Positions 17,614 through 25,095 of a stretch of DNA of 42,438 nucleotides are shown here, in pieces. The notes under the pieces are model-generated. The model did not search any database. It saw nothing but the letters and a program-made list of their open reading frames with translations, and was not told the origin of the DNA. The translations under genes and the position numbers were made by a program. Position 1 is the first letter of the stretch, and every line of letters begins with the position of its first letter. This DNA is from CAYRGQ01 sp964444885. Its GTDB lineage: Bacteria > Bacteroidota > Bacteroidia > Sphingobacteriales > Sphingobacteriaceae. The DNA lies in assembly GCA_964444885.1 (NCBI GenBank), contig CAYUIZ010000012.1, positions 1 to 42,438 on the forward strand, given 5' to 3'.

Positions 17614-17763
17614 ATGAGAGGATTCTTATTCGTACTGGCTATTCTGCTATTAGTAGTGTGGGCCATCGGCTTGTTTGGATATGCGCTGAAAGGCCTGTTC
17701 AATATCATCATCGTTTTGGCCCTCGCGTCCTTTATCCTGGGTTTTTTCAGCAAACGCAAGTAG
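17614..17763 (+). CDS. Small lmo0937/DUF5670-type membrane protein
   Basis: A 49-aa protein, almost entirely hydrophobic, with two membrane segments (about residues 3-24 and 27-44) split by a short turn and ending in FFSKRK. The pattern LLVVWAIGLFGYALKG followed by a second hydrophobic helix is that of the lmo0937 family (DUF5670), small inner-membrane proteins of unknown function that are often stress-linked. The ATG at 17614 and TAG at 17761 bracket a clean frame. The gene stands alone between the divergent GNAT-nitrilase gene and the convergent DUF3467 gene. A TACCTT sequence 9 nt upstream is too weak to call a promoter. Confidence 0.8.
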   Translation: MRGFLFVLAILLLVVWAIGLFGYALKGLFNIIIVLALASFILGFFSKRK

Positions 17764-17798
17764 ACGCGTTTGCACGCCGATTGTACGCATACGCACGG

Positions 17799-18110
17799 CT
17801 ACGCTTGTGCCGTCGGCCCGCCGAAATTCATCGGGAAGGGAGGCTCATCGTGCCCGTCGATCGTCCCGTGCTGCGCTTCGTATTTCGACAGGTTATCTTT
17901 CAACGCATGCATTAGGCGCTTGGCGTGTTCGGGCGTCAGGATCACACGGGATTTCACTTTCGCCTTGGGTAGTCCGGGCATGACGCGAATGAAATCCAAT
18001 ACGAATTCGGTGTGCGAATGCGTGATGATCGCCAAATTGGAATAAACGCCTTCGGCGACTTCCTCGGTCAGCTCGATATTCAGTTGTTGTTGGTTTTCGT
18101 TATCTTCCAT
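17799..18110 (-). CDS. DUF3467 family protein
   Basis: A protein of about 103 aa matching DUF3467, small cytosolic proteins of unknown function. The typical features are an acidic, Gln/Asn-rich start, then EGVYSNLAIITHSHTEFVLDF, a proline-containing PGLPKAKVKSRVILTPEHAKR segment and a C-terminal helix (LMHALKDNLSKYE). ATG 18110 and ATG 18116 are equally possible starts. The gene lies 34 bp downstream of the M42 peptidase gene on the same strand, with no terminator between, so it is probably read from the same transcript. It converges on the small membrane protein gene at 17614. Confidence 0.85.
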   Translation of the reverse strand: MEDNENQQQLNIELTEEVAEGVYSNLAIITHSHTEFVLDFIRVMPGLPKAKVKSRVILTPEHAKRLMHALKDNLSKYEAQHGTIDGHDEPPFPMNFGGPTAQA

Positions 18111-18144
18111 TATCATTGATATTCGATTGTGTTAAACGTCTGTT

Positions 18145-19263
18145 TTAGTGGGAGAACGTCCGGAAGTCCTGCCCGGGCTTGATGGTGAGCAACACCTCGT
18201 AAATAAGGCGAATTACGTTGTCTACGTCTTCCTTATTGGCCATCTCTACCGTGGTATGCATATAGCGCAATGGCAACGAAACCAAGGCCGAAGGCACCCC
18301 GTCATTCGAGTAAGCGAACGCGTCCGTATCCGTACCGGTAGAGCGCGAAGAGGCCTGCCGCTGGAACGGAATAGCAAGCTTTTCAGCCACTTCCACCAAT
18401 AATTTATTCAGGTTCACCTGCACGGCCGGCGCATAAGACAGCACAGGCCCCTTGCCGCAGGCCAGATCGCCCTGCGAAATTTTGCTGATCATTGGCGTTT
18501 GGGTATCGTGGGTCACGTCGGTGACGATGGCCACGTTGGGCTTGATCCGATGGGCAATCATCTCGGCTCCCCGTAGGCCGATCTCTTCCTGTACCGCGTT
18601 GACGATATGCAGCCCGAAGGGAAGATTTTGCTTGCTTTCGTGCAACAGGCGGGCAACCTCGGCGATCATAAAGCCCCCCACCCGGTTATCCAGCGCCCGG
18701 CCAACGTAGTACCGGTCATTGAGTACCATAAACTCGTCTTCGTAGGTGACTACGCATCCCACATGCACACCCAATGCTTCGACTTCCGCTTTGGAAGTAC
18801 ATCCGCAATCGATAAAAATGTTCTTCAGCGTGGGCGACTGCTCTTTCTCGGAACCGCCGACACGGGTGTGGATAGCAGGCCAGCCAAACACGGCTTTTAC
18901 CATGCCTTTCTCGGTGTGGATATTGACCCGTTTGGAGGGCGCGATCTGATGATCGGAGCCACCATTGCGAATGACGTATATCAGCCCGCTGTCGGTGATG
19001 TAATTGACAAACCAGGAAATCTCGTCGGCATGCGCCTCGATGACCACCTTGTACTCCGCCTCGGGGTTCACCACCGCTACCGCAGTACCGTAGTGATCGG
19101 TATAGCTCTCGTCCACGTAGGGCTTGATATAGTCCAGCCAAAGCCGTTGACCCGGCCACTCAAAGCCTGTAGGCGCGGGGTTATTGATATATTTTTCGAA
19201 AAATGCGAGTGATTTCTTAGTGACGACGGGTACGTGTTCGGAAGTTTTCTTTTTTTTAGCCAT
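18145..19263 (-). CDS. M42 family metallopeptidase (glutamyl/tetrahedral aminopeptidase type)
   Basis: A 372-aa M42 aminopeptidase, a family of dodecameric, two-metal cytosolic enzymes that trim peptides from the N-terminus. Metal and catalytic residues are recognisable: His in EAHADEISW, Asp in GRALDNRVGG, the Glu pair in QEEIGLRGA, Asp in IVTDVTHD and the last His in LRYMHTTVEM. The start MAKKKK at 19263 leaves a short Lys-rich lead and no signal peptide. The frame stays open to 19584, but that part overlaps the upstream membrane-protein gene and is not homologous. A TATTTTTG box at 19302-19309 gives the gene its own promoter. DUF3467 follows. Confidence 0.92.
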   Translation of the reverse strand: MAKKKKTSEHVPVVTKKSLAFFEKYINNPAPTGFEWPGQRLWLDYIKPYVDESYTDHYGTAVAVVNPEAEYKVVIEAHADEISWFVNYITDSGLIYVIRNGGSDHQIAPSKRVNIHTEKGMVKAVFGWPAIHTRVGGSEKEQSPTLKNIFIDCGCTSKAEVEALGVHVGCVVTYEDEFMVLNDRYYVGRALDNRVGGFMIAEVARLLHESKQNLPFGLHIVNAVQEEIGLRGAEMIAHRIKPNVAIVTDVTHDTQTPMISKISQGDLACGKGPVLSYAPAVQVNLNKLLVEVAEKLAIPFQRQASSRSTGTDTDAFAYSNDGVPSALVSLPLRYMHTTVEMANKEDVDNVIRLIYEVLLTIKPGQDFRTFSH

Positions 19264-19301
19264 GGACGAGCTTGTGTCTGATGATTTGCTATGTGAATAA
19301 G

Positions 19302-19309
19302 CAAAAATA
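19302..19309 (-). promoter_or_regulatory. -7 box (TATTTTTG) for the M42 peptidase gene
   Basis: An exact TAnnTTTG match on the minus strand, 38 nt upstream of ATG 19263, in the 65-bp gap after the DUF2784-like gene. It implies a leader of about 33 nt. Confidence 0.5.
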
Positions 19310-19328
19310 CGAAAAATCGCCCATACCT

Positions 19329-19724
19329 TCAAGGTGTCGAATGCCGCGACCGGATGCGACGGGCGAAGTTTACCCACAGGGATGCTGCGAACGCCACCAC
19401 CGTGCAGGCCAGCGTCAGCGCATCCACCAAGCCTGGCGCAGGTCGCCACCCGCTCAGCCGCTCCACGAGGAACGCAATATAGCTGTTGGGCAGCCCCCGC
19501 TCGCCCAGCGACTCCAGCACTTGATAGTGCCAATCGGTCAAAAAGCAATACCCAAAGCCTTTCCAAAAACCCAGCACCACCCACGAAAACAGCAGGAGCA
19601 GCATACTGTACAGGTGCAGGCGGCGTGTCCTAGGCCACAACCATCCAAACAGGTTGAAAAGCACCAAACCTGTGTGGAAGGCCAAAAAGAAAACATTCAA
19701 GCTATGTAGTCCGATCTCTTGCAT
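19329..19724 (-). CDS. Small membrane protein, DUF2784-like
   Basis: A 131-aa membrane protein with hydrophobic segments at about residues 5-27, 38-55 and 100-120. The arrangement NVFFLAFHTGLVLFNLFGW, then RRLHLYSMLLL, then CFLTDWHYQVLESLG and a final membrane helix resembles DUF2784-type proteins; I am moderately sure of the family name and know no function for it. It lies 48 bp downstream of mutS2 on the same strand and may be the third gene of the DUF4296-mutS2 unit. Confidence 0.7.
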   Translation of the reverse strand: MQEIGLHSLNVFFLAFHTGLVLFNLFGWLWPRTRRLHLYSMLLLLFSWVVLGFWKGFGYCFLTDWHYQVLESLGERGLPNSYIAFLVERLSGWRPAPGLVDALTLACTVVAFAASLWVNFARRIRSRHSTP

Positions 19725-19772
19725 GGGTGTGGACTTGGGACCATTTAAATCCGATGGGCGCTTGCCGGGGGG

Positions 19773-22151
19773 TCAATCCAAATAGGCGTACGTTATCCCG
19801 TCGCCTCCCCGGTCGGGATGTTCATCCTCGATACGGCTCACCTGGCTGTATTTTCGCAGGTAATCCCGAATAAACTTGCGGAGTATCCCGTCGCCTTTGC
19901 CATGGACGATGCGCATGGACGGATAACCCGCCATCAGTGCCCTGTCGAGTTGTTTCTCGATCTCATATAGGGCTGCTTCCGTCCGCATGCCGCGCACGTC
20001 GATGTCGGCCGAAAATTCGGAGGAAGCGCCCACGCTCGCTACGTACCCGCTGCGCGGCTTGCCCCCTTTCTTATTCGTGCGGGGCAGGGGCGTCACGTGC
20101 GACTTCTTTTGTACGGTACGCAGGTCGCCAATGGCCAAAATCAAGTTGTTCTTAGCAACTTCGATTATTTCTGCTTCGGCTCCTGTCGCTTCGATGCGCA
20201 CCCAATCTCCGGGCTTGAACTCGACCGGATCTGCCGTCAGGCGGCCCGCAGGCTTCGTTTTCTGGGTATTCGGTTCCTGATGTTTCTGCGATTCGGCACG
20301 GAGCTTCTCGCGCAGCGCCTTCGTCTTCACTTTCTCGGCCTGTGCCACTTTGATTTCCGATACGGTATGTTCGACCAGCCGGTTGGCGTCGCGGATAATC
20401 CGTTGGGCCTCCTGTTTGGCTTCTGCCAAAATCGATTTCCGGTTTTCGGCCAAGTATGCCTGCAAGGACTCGTTCTCGGCTTTGAGCTGGGCCAATTGCT
20501 TTTCCTGCTTCGCCAGCGCGGCCTTTGCGTCCACGACGGCCTTCTTGTCGCGCTCCAGGTCGACCAACAAGCTGTCGACCCGCTTCTGCTGCTTGCCTAC
20601 CTTTTGCTTGGCCGAACGAAGAATATCACCCCGCATCCCGATTTTTTCAGCAATTTCGAACGCATACGAGCTCCCCGGCTTGCCGGTTTGCAGGATGTAC
20701 ATGGGCCGCATGGCCTCATTGTCAAACAGCATGGACGCATTGTCGACACCATCGGTATTGCTGGCAAATACTTTGAGATTGGAATAGTGCGTCGTGATCA
20801 CCCCACGGACGTGCTTGCGGTTGAGCACCTCCAACACCGCTTCGGCCATGGGTCCGCCAAAAAGCGGATCGGTGCCGGTACCGAACTCGTCGATAAACAC
20901 GATGGACCGGGCATGCGCATGTTCCGTGAAATGCTTCATTTTTGACAAGTGTGCGCTGTACGTACTCAGGTCGCTCTCGATGGATTGGTCATCGCCAATG
21001 TCAACCAGGAACTGCGTGAAAATACCGACAACAGACGTTTCGTCAGCCGGAATAAGCAGACCAGCCTGCGCCATGAGCTGCAATAACCCCACCGTCTTCA
21101 GGCCTACGGACTTCCCCCCTGCGTTGGGGCCGGACACGACGATAATCCGCTGCGCCTCGTCAATCGTTATATTTAGTGGCACGACCGTCTGCCGCTCCTT
21201 GCGGAAATTAAGAAACAGTAAGGGATGCCGCGCGTTCACTAATCGAATGGCGGCCTCCTTTGAGAGCATAGGCAGGGTCGCCTCGATGTCCATCGCGAAA
21301 AGGGCCTTTGCGCGCACAAAATCCAGCTTGGCCAGAAAATCGTGATATGCCTTCAGCAAGGGCACAAACGGCCGGATGGTGTCCGTCAGTTCGACAAGGA
21401 CCCGAACCACTTCCCGACGGCGCTCGAACGCCAAATCGCGCAGTTTATTATTCAGCTGGAAAACTTCCTCGGGTTCGATGTAAACCGTTTGTCCCGTCGC
21501 AGACTCATCATGCACGAAGCCTTTCACCTTGCGTTTATTTTCAGCCAGCACGGGGATGCACAACCTCCCTTCGCGCACCGTCAGATTGCCATCAGCCGTC
21601 CAGCCTTGCTGCTGGGCGTGCTTAAACACCTGGTCGATCCGCTTCCGTGCTTCCTGTTCGGCCTTTGCCATGCTACTGGTGATCTCCAGCAGGCGTGGCG
21701 ACGCATTGTCTTTCAGCTTTCCCTTGGCGTCGATTACCGCAGCAATCGCCTGGACGATGCCTTTTTCCAGCTCCAGCCCGTCAAAAAGCTGTTCCAAATG
21801 AGGATACTCTCCCTGCCGAGCGCCAAAATACCGGATGACCGCAAACACCGTGTTGACCGACAGCATCAAATGGAAAAATTCCTCTTCGGCGAGAAAACCG
21901 CCTTCTACTTTAGCCCGCTGGGCCAATGGCCAGATCGGATACAGGTGGTCTGCGGGCAAGGCCGCGTCGTTTTCCAGCAAGGTTTTAAATTCATGCGTCT
22001 GTCGAAGAAGCTTCTGAATCTCCTCAAACCGGGTTTGCGGGGCCATCTTGTCGACGAGCCAGCGCCCGGGTTCGCTGCTGCACCGGTCTTTGACCAGTAC
22101 TTTCACGTCCGAAAAACCTAATTTATCTAATGCGTTGGGCGGGTAAATCAT
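19773..22151 (-). CDS. mutS2: MutS2 family ATPase/endonuclease
   Basis: A 792-aa MutS2 protein. The family lacks the mismatch-recognition domain of MutS and acts in suppression of recombination (Helicobacter) or in splitting collided ribosomes (Bacillus); which role applies here cannot be told. The core-lever region occupies residues 1-320. The ABC-type ATPase follows, with Walker A GPNAGGKS at 341-348 and the FIDEFGTGTDP Walker B/D-loop near 420-430. Then come a long charged coiled coil (about 510-640), a KOW-like beta segment (PVEFKPGDWVRIE) and a C-terminal Smr nuclease domain with DVRGMR near 710 and HGKGDG at 750. The start overlaps the upstream lipoprotein gene by 29 bp, suggesting coupled translation. 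Confidence 0.95.
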   Translation of the reverse strand: MIYPPNALDKLGFSDVKVLVKDRCSSEPGRWLVDKMAPQTRFEEIQKLLRQTHEFKTLLENDAALPADHLYPIWPLAQRAKVEGGFLAEEEFFHLMLSVNTVFAVIRYFGARQGEYPHLEQLFDGLELEKGIVQAIAAVIDAKGKLKDNASPRLLEITSSMAKAEQEARKRIDQVFKHAQQQGWTADGNLTVREGRLCIPVLAENKRKVKGFVHDESATGQTVYIEPEEVFQLNNKLRDLAFERRREVVRVLVELTDTIRPFVPLLKAYHDFLAKLDFVRAKALFAMDIEATLPMLSKEAAIRLVNARHPLLFLNFRKERQTVVPLNITIDEAQRIIVVSGPNAGGKSVGLKTVGLLQLMAQAGLLIPADETSVVGIFTQFLVDIGDDQSIESDLSTYSAHLSKMKHFTEHAHARSIVFIDEFGTGTDPLFGGPMAEAVLEVLNRKHVRGVITTHYSNLKVFASNTDGVDNASMLFDNEAMRPMYILQTGKPGSSYAFEIAEKIGMRGDILRSAKQKVGKQQKRVDSLLVDLERDKKAVVDAKAALAKQEKQLAQLKAENESLQAYLAENRKSILAEAKQEAQRIIRDANRLVEHTVSEIKVAQAEKVKTKALREKLRAESQKHQEPNTQKTKPAGRLTADPVEFKPGDWVRIEATGAEAEIIEVAKNNLILAIGDLRTVQKKSHVTPLPRTNKKGGKPRSGYVASVGASSEFSADIDVRGMRTEAALYEIEKQLDRALMAGYPSMRIVHGKGDGILRKFIRDYLRKYSQVSRIEDEHPDRGGDGITYAYLD

Positions 22152-22887
22152 TGCTGGTTTCTGGAGACTGTAGTGGCCGCCGTGGCGACGGGTTAATATC
22201 TTCCGGCGTCGATGGCGGCAAGGGCATTTCGGGGACGGCCATTTCGGTCGAGTCGATGGGCATCACGGCTTGGCGTACCCCACCCAGCGAATAGTATAAT
22301 GCGCGATAAGTCTCGCCGAGGCGAATATCCTCATGTAAGCGCTCGTGCAATGTCTGAGGCGTCACCGGCTCAGCTTTGCCATAAGTTGTATCAGCCGTGG
22401 GCACATACAGCAAATAGCGCTTGCGTTCCGCATCAATTCGAAACATTTCCTCCCGGCGCAGGCTATCGCTAACATTTGCAGAGCGGATCGAATCGGCTTG
22501 CCGTTGCAGGCGGTAATGCTCGTTTATCGCCTCTTGTTCGGCTTCTACCAGCTTATTCATCCGAGCTTCGATCTGCACGTACATATCCTTCATCAACACG
22601 GGATGGCCCGCATAATATTCCACGCTTTGTTGCAAGATAGCGGAGTCGATCCCGTGACGCTCAAAAATAGCACGGTACAGGCTAGGCATCTTGACCCGGG
22701 CCGAATCAATCGGCTGTGTCGCGAGCATACCATCGGCTACGTGCACGTCAAAGAGGACATTGGCCATCTCCCCGGGCGGAACGACGCCTGGGGGCACGCG
22801 GTCGGTACAAGCGATAAGCAAGAAAGCCATGCCCATCGGCAGGCCCAATTTCCGGGTAAAACGTACGATCGCTGAAAACAGAACCAC
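22123..22887 (-). CDS. DUF4296 domain lipoprotein
   Basis: A protein of 254 aa starting at a GTG (22887). A basic N-terminus and hydrophobic stretch end in FLLIAC, so Cys27 is the likely lipidated residue. Residues 30-120 match DUF4296, a helical domain found almost only in Bacteroidota (PPGEMANVLFDVHVADGML onward). The C-terminal 60 residues are Pro/Ser-rich and probably disordered. Function is unknown; the location is the envelope. A TAGTTTTG box with a TTTG 21 nt further upstream lies just before the start, and mutS2 overlaps the 3' end, so this gene heads a DUF4296-mutS2 transcript. An ATG at 22836 is a possible later start. Confidence 0.85.
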   Translation of the reverse strand: MVLFSAIVRFTRKLGLPMGMAFLLIACTDRVPPGVVPPGEMANVLFDVHVADGMLATQPIDSARVKMPSLYRAIFERHGIDSAILQQSVEYYAGHPVLMKDMYVQIEARMNKLVEAEQEAINEHYRLQRQADSIRSANVSDSLRREEMFRIDAERKRYLLYVPTADTTYGKAEPVTPQTLHERLHEDIRLGETYRALYYSLGGVRQAVMPIDSTEMAVPEMPLPPSTPEDINPSPRRPLQSPETSNDLPAQRIR

Positions 22888-22903
22888 TCCTGGATTTTTA
22901 TCT

Positions 22904-22936
22904 CAAAACTACTTCCGTCCGCGCAGGGCACACAAA
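22904..22936 (-). promoter_or_regulatory. Promoter for DUF4296-mutS2 (TTTG-N21-TAGTTTTG)
   Basis: On the minus strand TTTG (22936-22933) is followed 21 nt later by TAGTTTTG (22911-22904). This matches both elements of the Bacteroidota sigma-ABfr promoter. Transcription would start near 22898-22900, about 12 nt before the GTG start. Confidence 0.65.
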
Positions 22937-22944
22937 GCAGACGC

Positions 22945-22974
22945 TTTGCGGATGCACAAAGTTTTGTAGTTTTG
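22945..22974 (+). promoter_or_regulatory. Promoter for the yggS operon (TTTG-N18-TAGTTTTG)
   Basis: On the plus strand TTTG (22945-22948) and TAGTTTTG (22967-22974) form a near-consensus Bacteroidota promoter, back to back with the DUF4296 promoter. It implies a leader of about 105 nt before yggS. An inverted repeat TGCACAAA (22953-22960) / TTTGTGCA (22971-22978) with a 10-bp spacer overlaps the -7 box and could be a regulator site. Confidence 0.6.
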
Positions 22975-23083
22975 TGCAAATTTAGCCAAATAAATTGAGA
23001 AGTCTCGCGCGAAGACAGGCTGAAAACTGGCAGCATGGCTACTGCCGCCCGACCTGCGTTGAGACATTTATCCCGAGCAAATT

Positions 23084-23752
23084 ATGGCGATAGCAACAAA
23101 CATAACCTCCATCCGGAAAGAGACAGACCCCTTGGGCATTACGCTGGTCGCAGTGTCCAAGACCAAAACAGTAAGCGATATCCAAGACGCATACGATGCC
23201 GGACAGCGCATCTTCGGCGAAAACGTCGTGCAGGAACTGGCCGAAAAGTATGAACAGCTCCCTAAGGACATTCAATGGCATATGGTAGGGCATCTGCAAC
23301 GCAACAAGGTGAAATACATCGCTCCTTTTATCTCGCTCATACATGGGGTAGACAGTTTTAAGCTGCTGCAGGAAATCAACAAGCAAGCACAAAAACATGA
23401 CCGGGTCATCGATTGCCTTTTGCAAGTTCGGATTGCGGACGAGGACACCAAATTTGGCCTAGCGTACGACGAAACAATCGAATTGCTGCGGCAAGAGGAG
23501 CTGTCCGGCTTAACGCATGTGCGTATCGTGGGGCTGATGGGAATAGCCACCAATACACCCAGCGAACGCGTGGTGAAAGAAGAGTTCTACGAACTGAAAA
23601 TGTTGTTTGACGGCATTAAGGAAAGCTTTTTCGCGAAGGAAGACTCTTTTGCCATCCTCTCGATGGGTATGTCTAGCGACTACAAGCTGGCCATCGAGCA
23701 AGGGAGCAACATGATCCGGTTGGGCAGCACGATTTTCGGCACGCGCGCCTAG
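23084..23752 (+). CDS. yggS: YggS/PLPBP family pyridoxal-phosphate homeostasis protein
   Basis: A 222-aa PLP-binding protein of the YggS/PROSC family, which buffers pyridoxal 5'-phosphate and affects amino-acid and vitamin B6 balance, without known enzymatic activity. The PLP-binding lysine is Lys26 in LVAVSKTK. Other family marks are RIFGENVVQEL, WHMVGHLQRNK and the C-terminal SMGMSSDYKLAIEQGSNMIRLGSTIFG, whose Ser and Gly contact the phosphate. Length is normal. It is the first gene of a collinear run with short gaps (16 bp to the next gene), ending with aspartate kinase or beyond. Confidence 0.95.
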   Translation: MAIATNITSIRKETDPLGITLVAVSKTKTVSDIQDAYDAGQRIFGENVVQELAEKYEQLPKDIQWHMVGHLQRNKVKYIAPFISLIHGVDSFKLLQEINKQAQKHDRVIDCLLQVRIADEDTKFGLAYDETIELLRQEELSGLTHVRIVGLMGIATNTPSERVVKEEFYELKMLFDGIKESFFAKEDSFAILSMGMSSDYKLAIEQGSNMIRLGSTIFGTRA

Positions 23753-23768
23753 CCCCAAACCCGATTCC

Positions 23769-24224
23769 ATGGAAGAAATTATAATCCGCGAAGCTGTCGC
23801 TGCCGACTGTCCGCAAATGCTGGAGCTCATTAAGGAACTGGCGCGCTACGAACGCGAGCCGGACGTCGTCACCGTCAGCATGGCGGAGTTTGTGGACGCG
23901 GGATTCGGCGAGCACCCGGTTTGGGAGGCGTTCGTAGCCGAATCAGCAGGCCGCATCGTAGGCATCGCCCTTTACTACGTCCGCTATTCGACCTGGAAAG
24001 GTCGCCGCCTGTACCTGGAAGACATCGTCGTAACGGAATCCATGCGCGGACGAGGTGTCGGCAAGCAGCTCTTCGAGGAGACACTCAGCCTGTGCAAACG
24101 CCGCGGGTACCACGGCATGGTGTGGCAAGTATTGGACTGGAATACGCCCGCCATCGATTTCTACAAAAAGTACGGCGCATCCTTTGATAGTGAATGGCTG
24201 AACGCGTCCATCGAAACAACGTAA
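23769..24224 (+). CDS. GNAT family N-acetyltransferase (SSAT-like)
   Basis: A 151-aa acetyltransferase of the spermidine/thialysine acetyltransferase-like GNAT branch. It shows the order ELIKELARYERE (N-terminal helix), LYLEDIVV (beta 4, residues 81-88), MRGRGVGKQLFEE (acetyl-CoA pyrophosphate loop, 92-104) and WNTPAIDFYKKYGA (C-terminal motif B). The substrate is a small amine by family analogy; polyamine or thialysine would be guesses. It starts 16 bp after yggS and lies in the same transcript. The GNAT core is complete and no residue appears to be missing. Confidence 0.9.
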   Translation: MEEIIIREAVAADCPQMLELIKELARYEREPDVVTVSMAEFVDAGFGEHPVWEAFVAESAGRIVGIALYYVRYSTWKGRRLYLEDIVVTESMRGRGVGKQLFEETLSLCKRRGYHGMVWQVLDWNTPAIDFYKKYGASFDSEWLNASIETT

Positions 24225-24256
24225 ACGATAATTTATCATTTTTGAGTACCCCCGAC

Positions 24257-25084
24257 ATGTACAAACACCTCCCCCAAGCACTGCTTCCAGCCATTCTCAT
24301 CGTGCTCGCGAGCTCGTGCCAAGGACCCGCCAGCAACAACAACAGTAGCCCTGTCAGCACAGCTGTGGTGCGTGCGGATACGCTCACCTACACGACCGAA
24401 CGCTACAGGCAGTCCAGCGAACACGTCATGACGACATCGGAGGTGACGGACACCACCGCTTTCAGCGCTTCGTATCCGATGTTTAACGAGCCTGCCCTGG
24501 ATGAGATTGTTCGGTACGCCCTCACTAATTCGGACACGGCTGGCATAGAAAACGTAGCGAAGGCGTTCATTGCGGAATATGATGAGTGGGTTAATGAAAG
24601 TGGTTATGCACACTCATGGTTCAGCCAACATACGATCGCCGTACAGCAAAACACGCCATCCTATGTGTCCTTGATCAGTGATGTCCACTTCTATACCGGG
24701 GGTGCGCACGGCAGTTACCATACGCGATTCATTCATTACGACACGAACCGCAAGCAGGAGATGGTCCTTACCGACTGGGTGCATCCCGAACGGATGAACG
24801 AACTGGAGGCTGTCGCCGAACGGATTTTTCGGGCCAACGAAGGGATTGCACCTAATCAGGCCCTGGACAGCTATTTTTTCGAAAACAGCCGCTTCAGCCT
24901 GCCTGACAATTTTTATATCGCGGACGGCCAGATCCACTTCCTGTACAACATTTATGAAATCAAGCCCTATTCGGAGGGCCAAACCACGCTTTCCATACCG
25001 CTAGCCGAAGTTACCCACTTAATGAGTGACGCCGCCAAGCAAGTGCAGGACGAGGTCAGCAGCAAGGAAAACACACTACGATAA
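24257..25084 (+). CDS. DUF3298/DUF4163 (PdaC/RsiV-like) lipoprotein
   Basis: A 275-aa envelope lipoprotein. The start at ATG 24257 gives a signal ending LASSC (Cys22 lipidated) followed by an Asn/Ser linker. An upstream in-frame extension overlaps the acetyltransferase gene and lacks a signal, so it was not used. The body matches the DUF4163-DUF3298 pair found in RsiV and PdaC: FSASYPMF near residue 75, the FYTGGAHGSYHTRFIHYD segment near 155, and LPDNFYIADGQIHFLYNIYEIKPYSEG near 220. In Bacillus, RsiV binds lysozyme and inhibits a sigma factor; no transmembrane anti-sigma part is present here, so only the sensor-like fold is shared. It lies between the GNAT gene (32 bp) and aspartate kinase (11 bp). 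Confidence 0.85.
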   Translation: MYKHLPQALLPAILIVLASSCQGPASNNNSSPVSTAVVRADTLTYTTERYRQSSEHVMTTSEVTDTTAFSASYPMFNEPALDEIVRYALTNSDTAGIENVAKAFIAEYDEWVNESGYAHSWFSQHTIAVQQNTPSYVSLISDVHFYTGGAHGSYHTRFIHYDTNRKQEMVLTDWVHPERMNELEAVAERIFRANEGIAPNQALDSYFFENSRFSLPDNFYIADGQIHFLYNIYEIKPYSEGQTTLSIPLAEVTHLMSDAAKQVQDEVSSKENTLR

Positions 25085-25095
25085 TCACCAAATCA

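Noticed and set aside
19264..19584. N-terminal extension of the M42 peptidase reading frame
   Set aside because: The frame is open but overlaps the small membrane-protein gene on the same strand in another frame. It is Gly/Ala/Arg-rich with no homology to M42 proteins, and a -7 box at 19302-19309 lies inside it.
20097..20945. 282-aa plus-strand frame antisense to mutS2
   Set aside because: Leu/Phe-rich mirror of the MutS2 coiled coil. MutS2 motifs on the minus strand are unambiguous.
23035..23253. 72-aa open frame just before and overlapping yggS
   Set aside because: It is Arg-rich and of low complexity and overlaps the certain yggS gene in another frame. It is a by-product of the yggS codon composition.
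24993..25095. Possible lysine riboswitch before aspartate kinase
   Set aside because: Only 11 bp separate the previous stop codon from the aspartate kinase start, and no T-loop or kink-turn pattern was seen.
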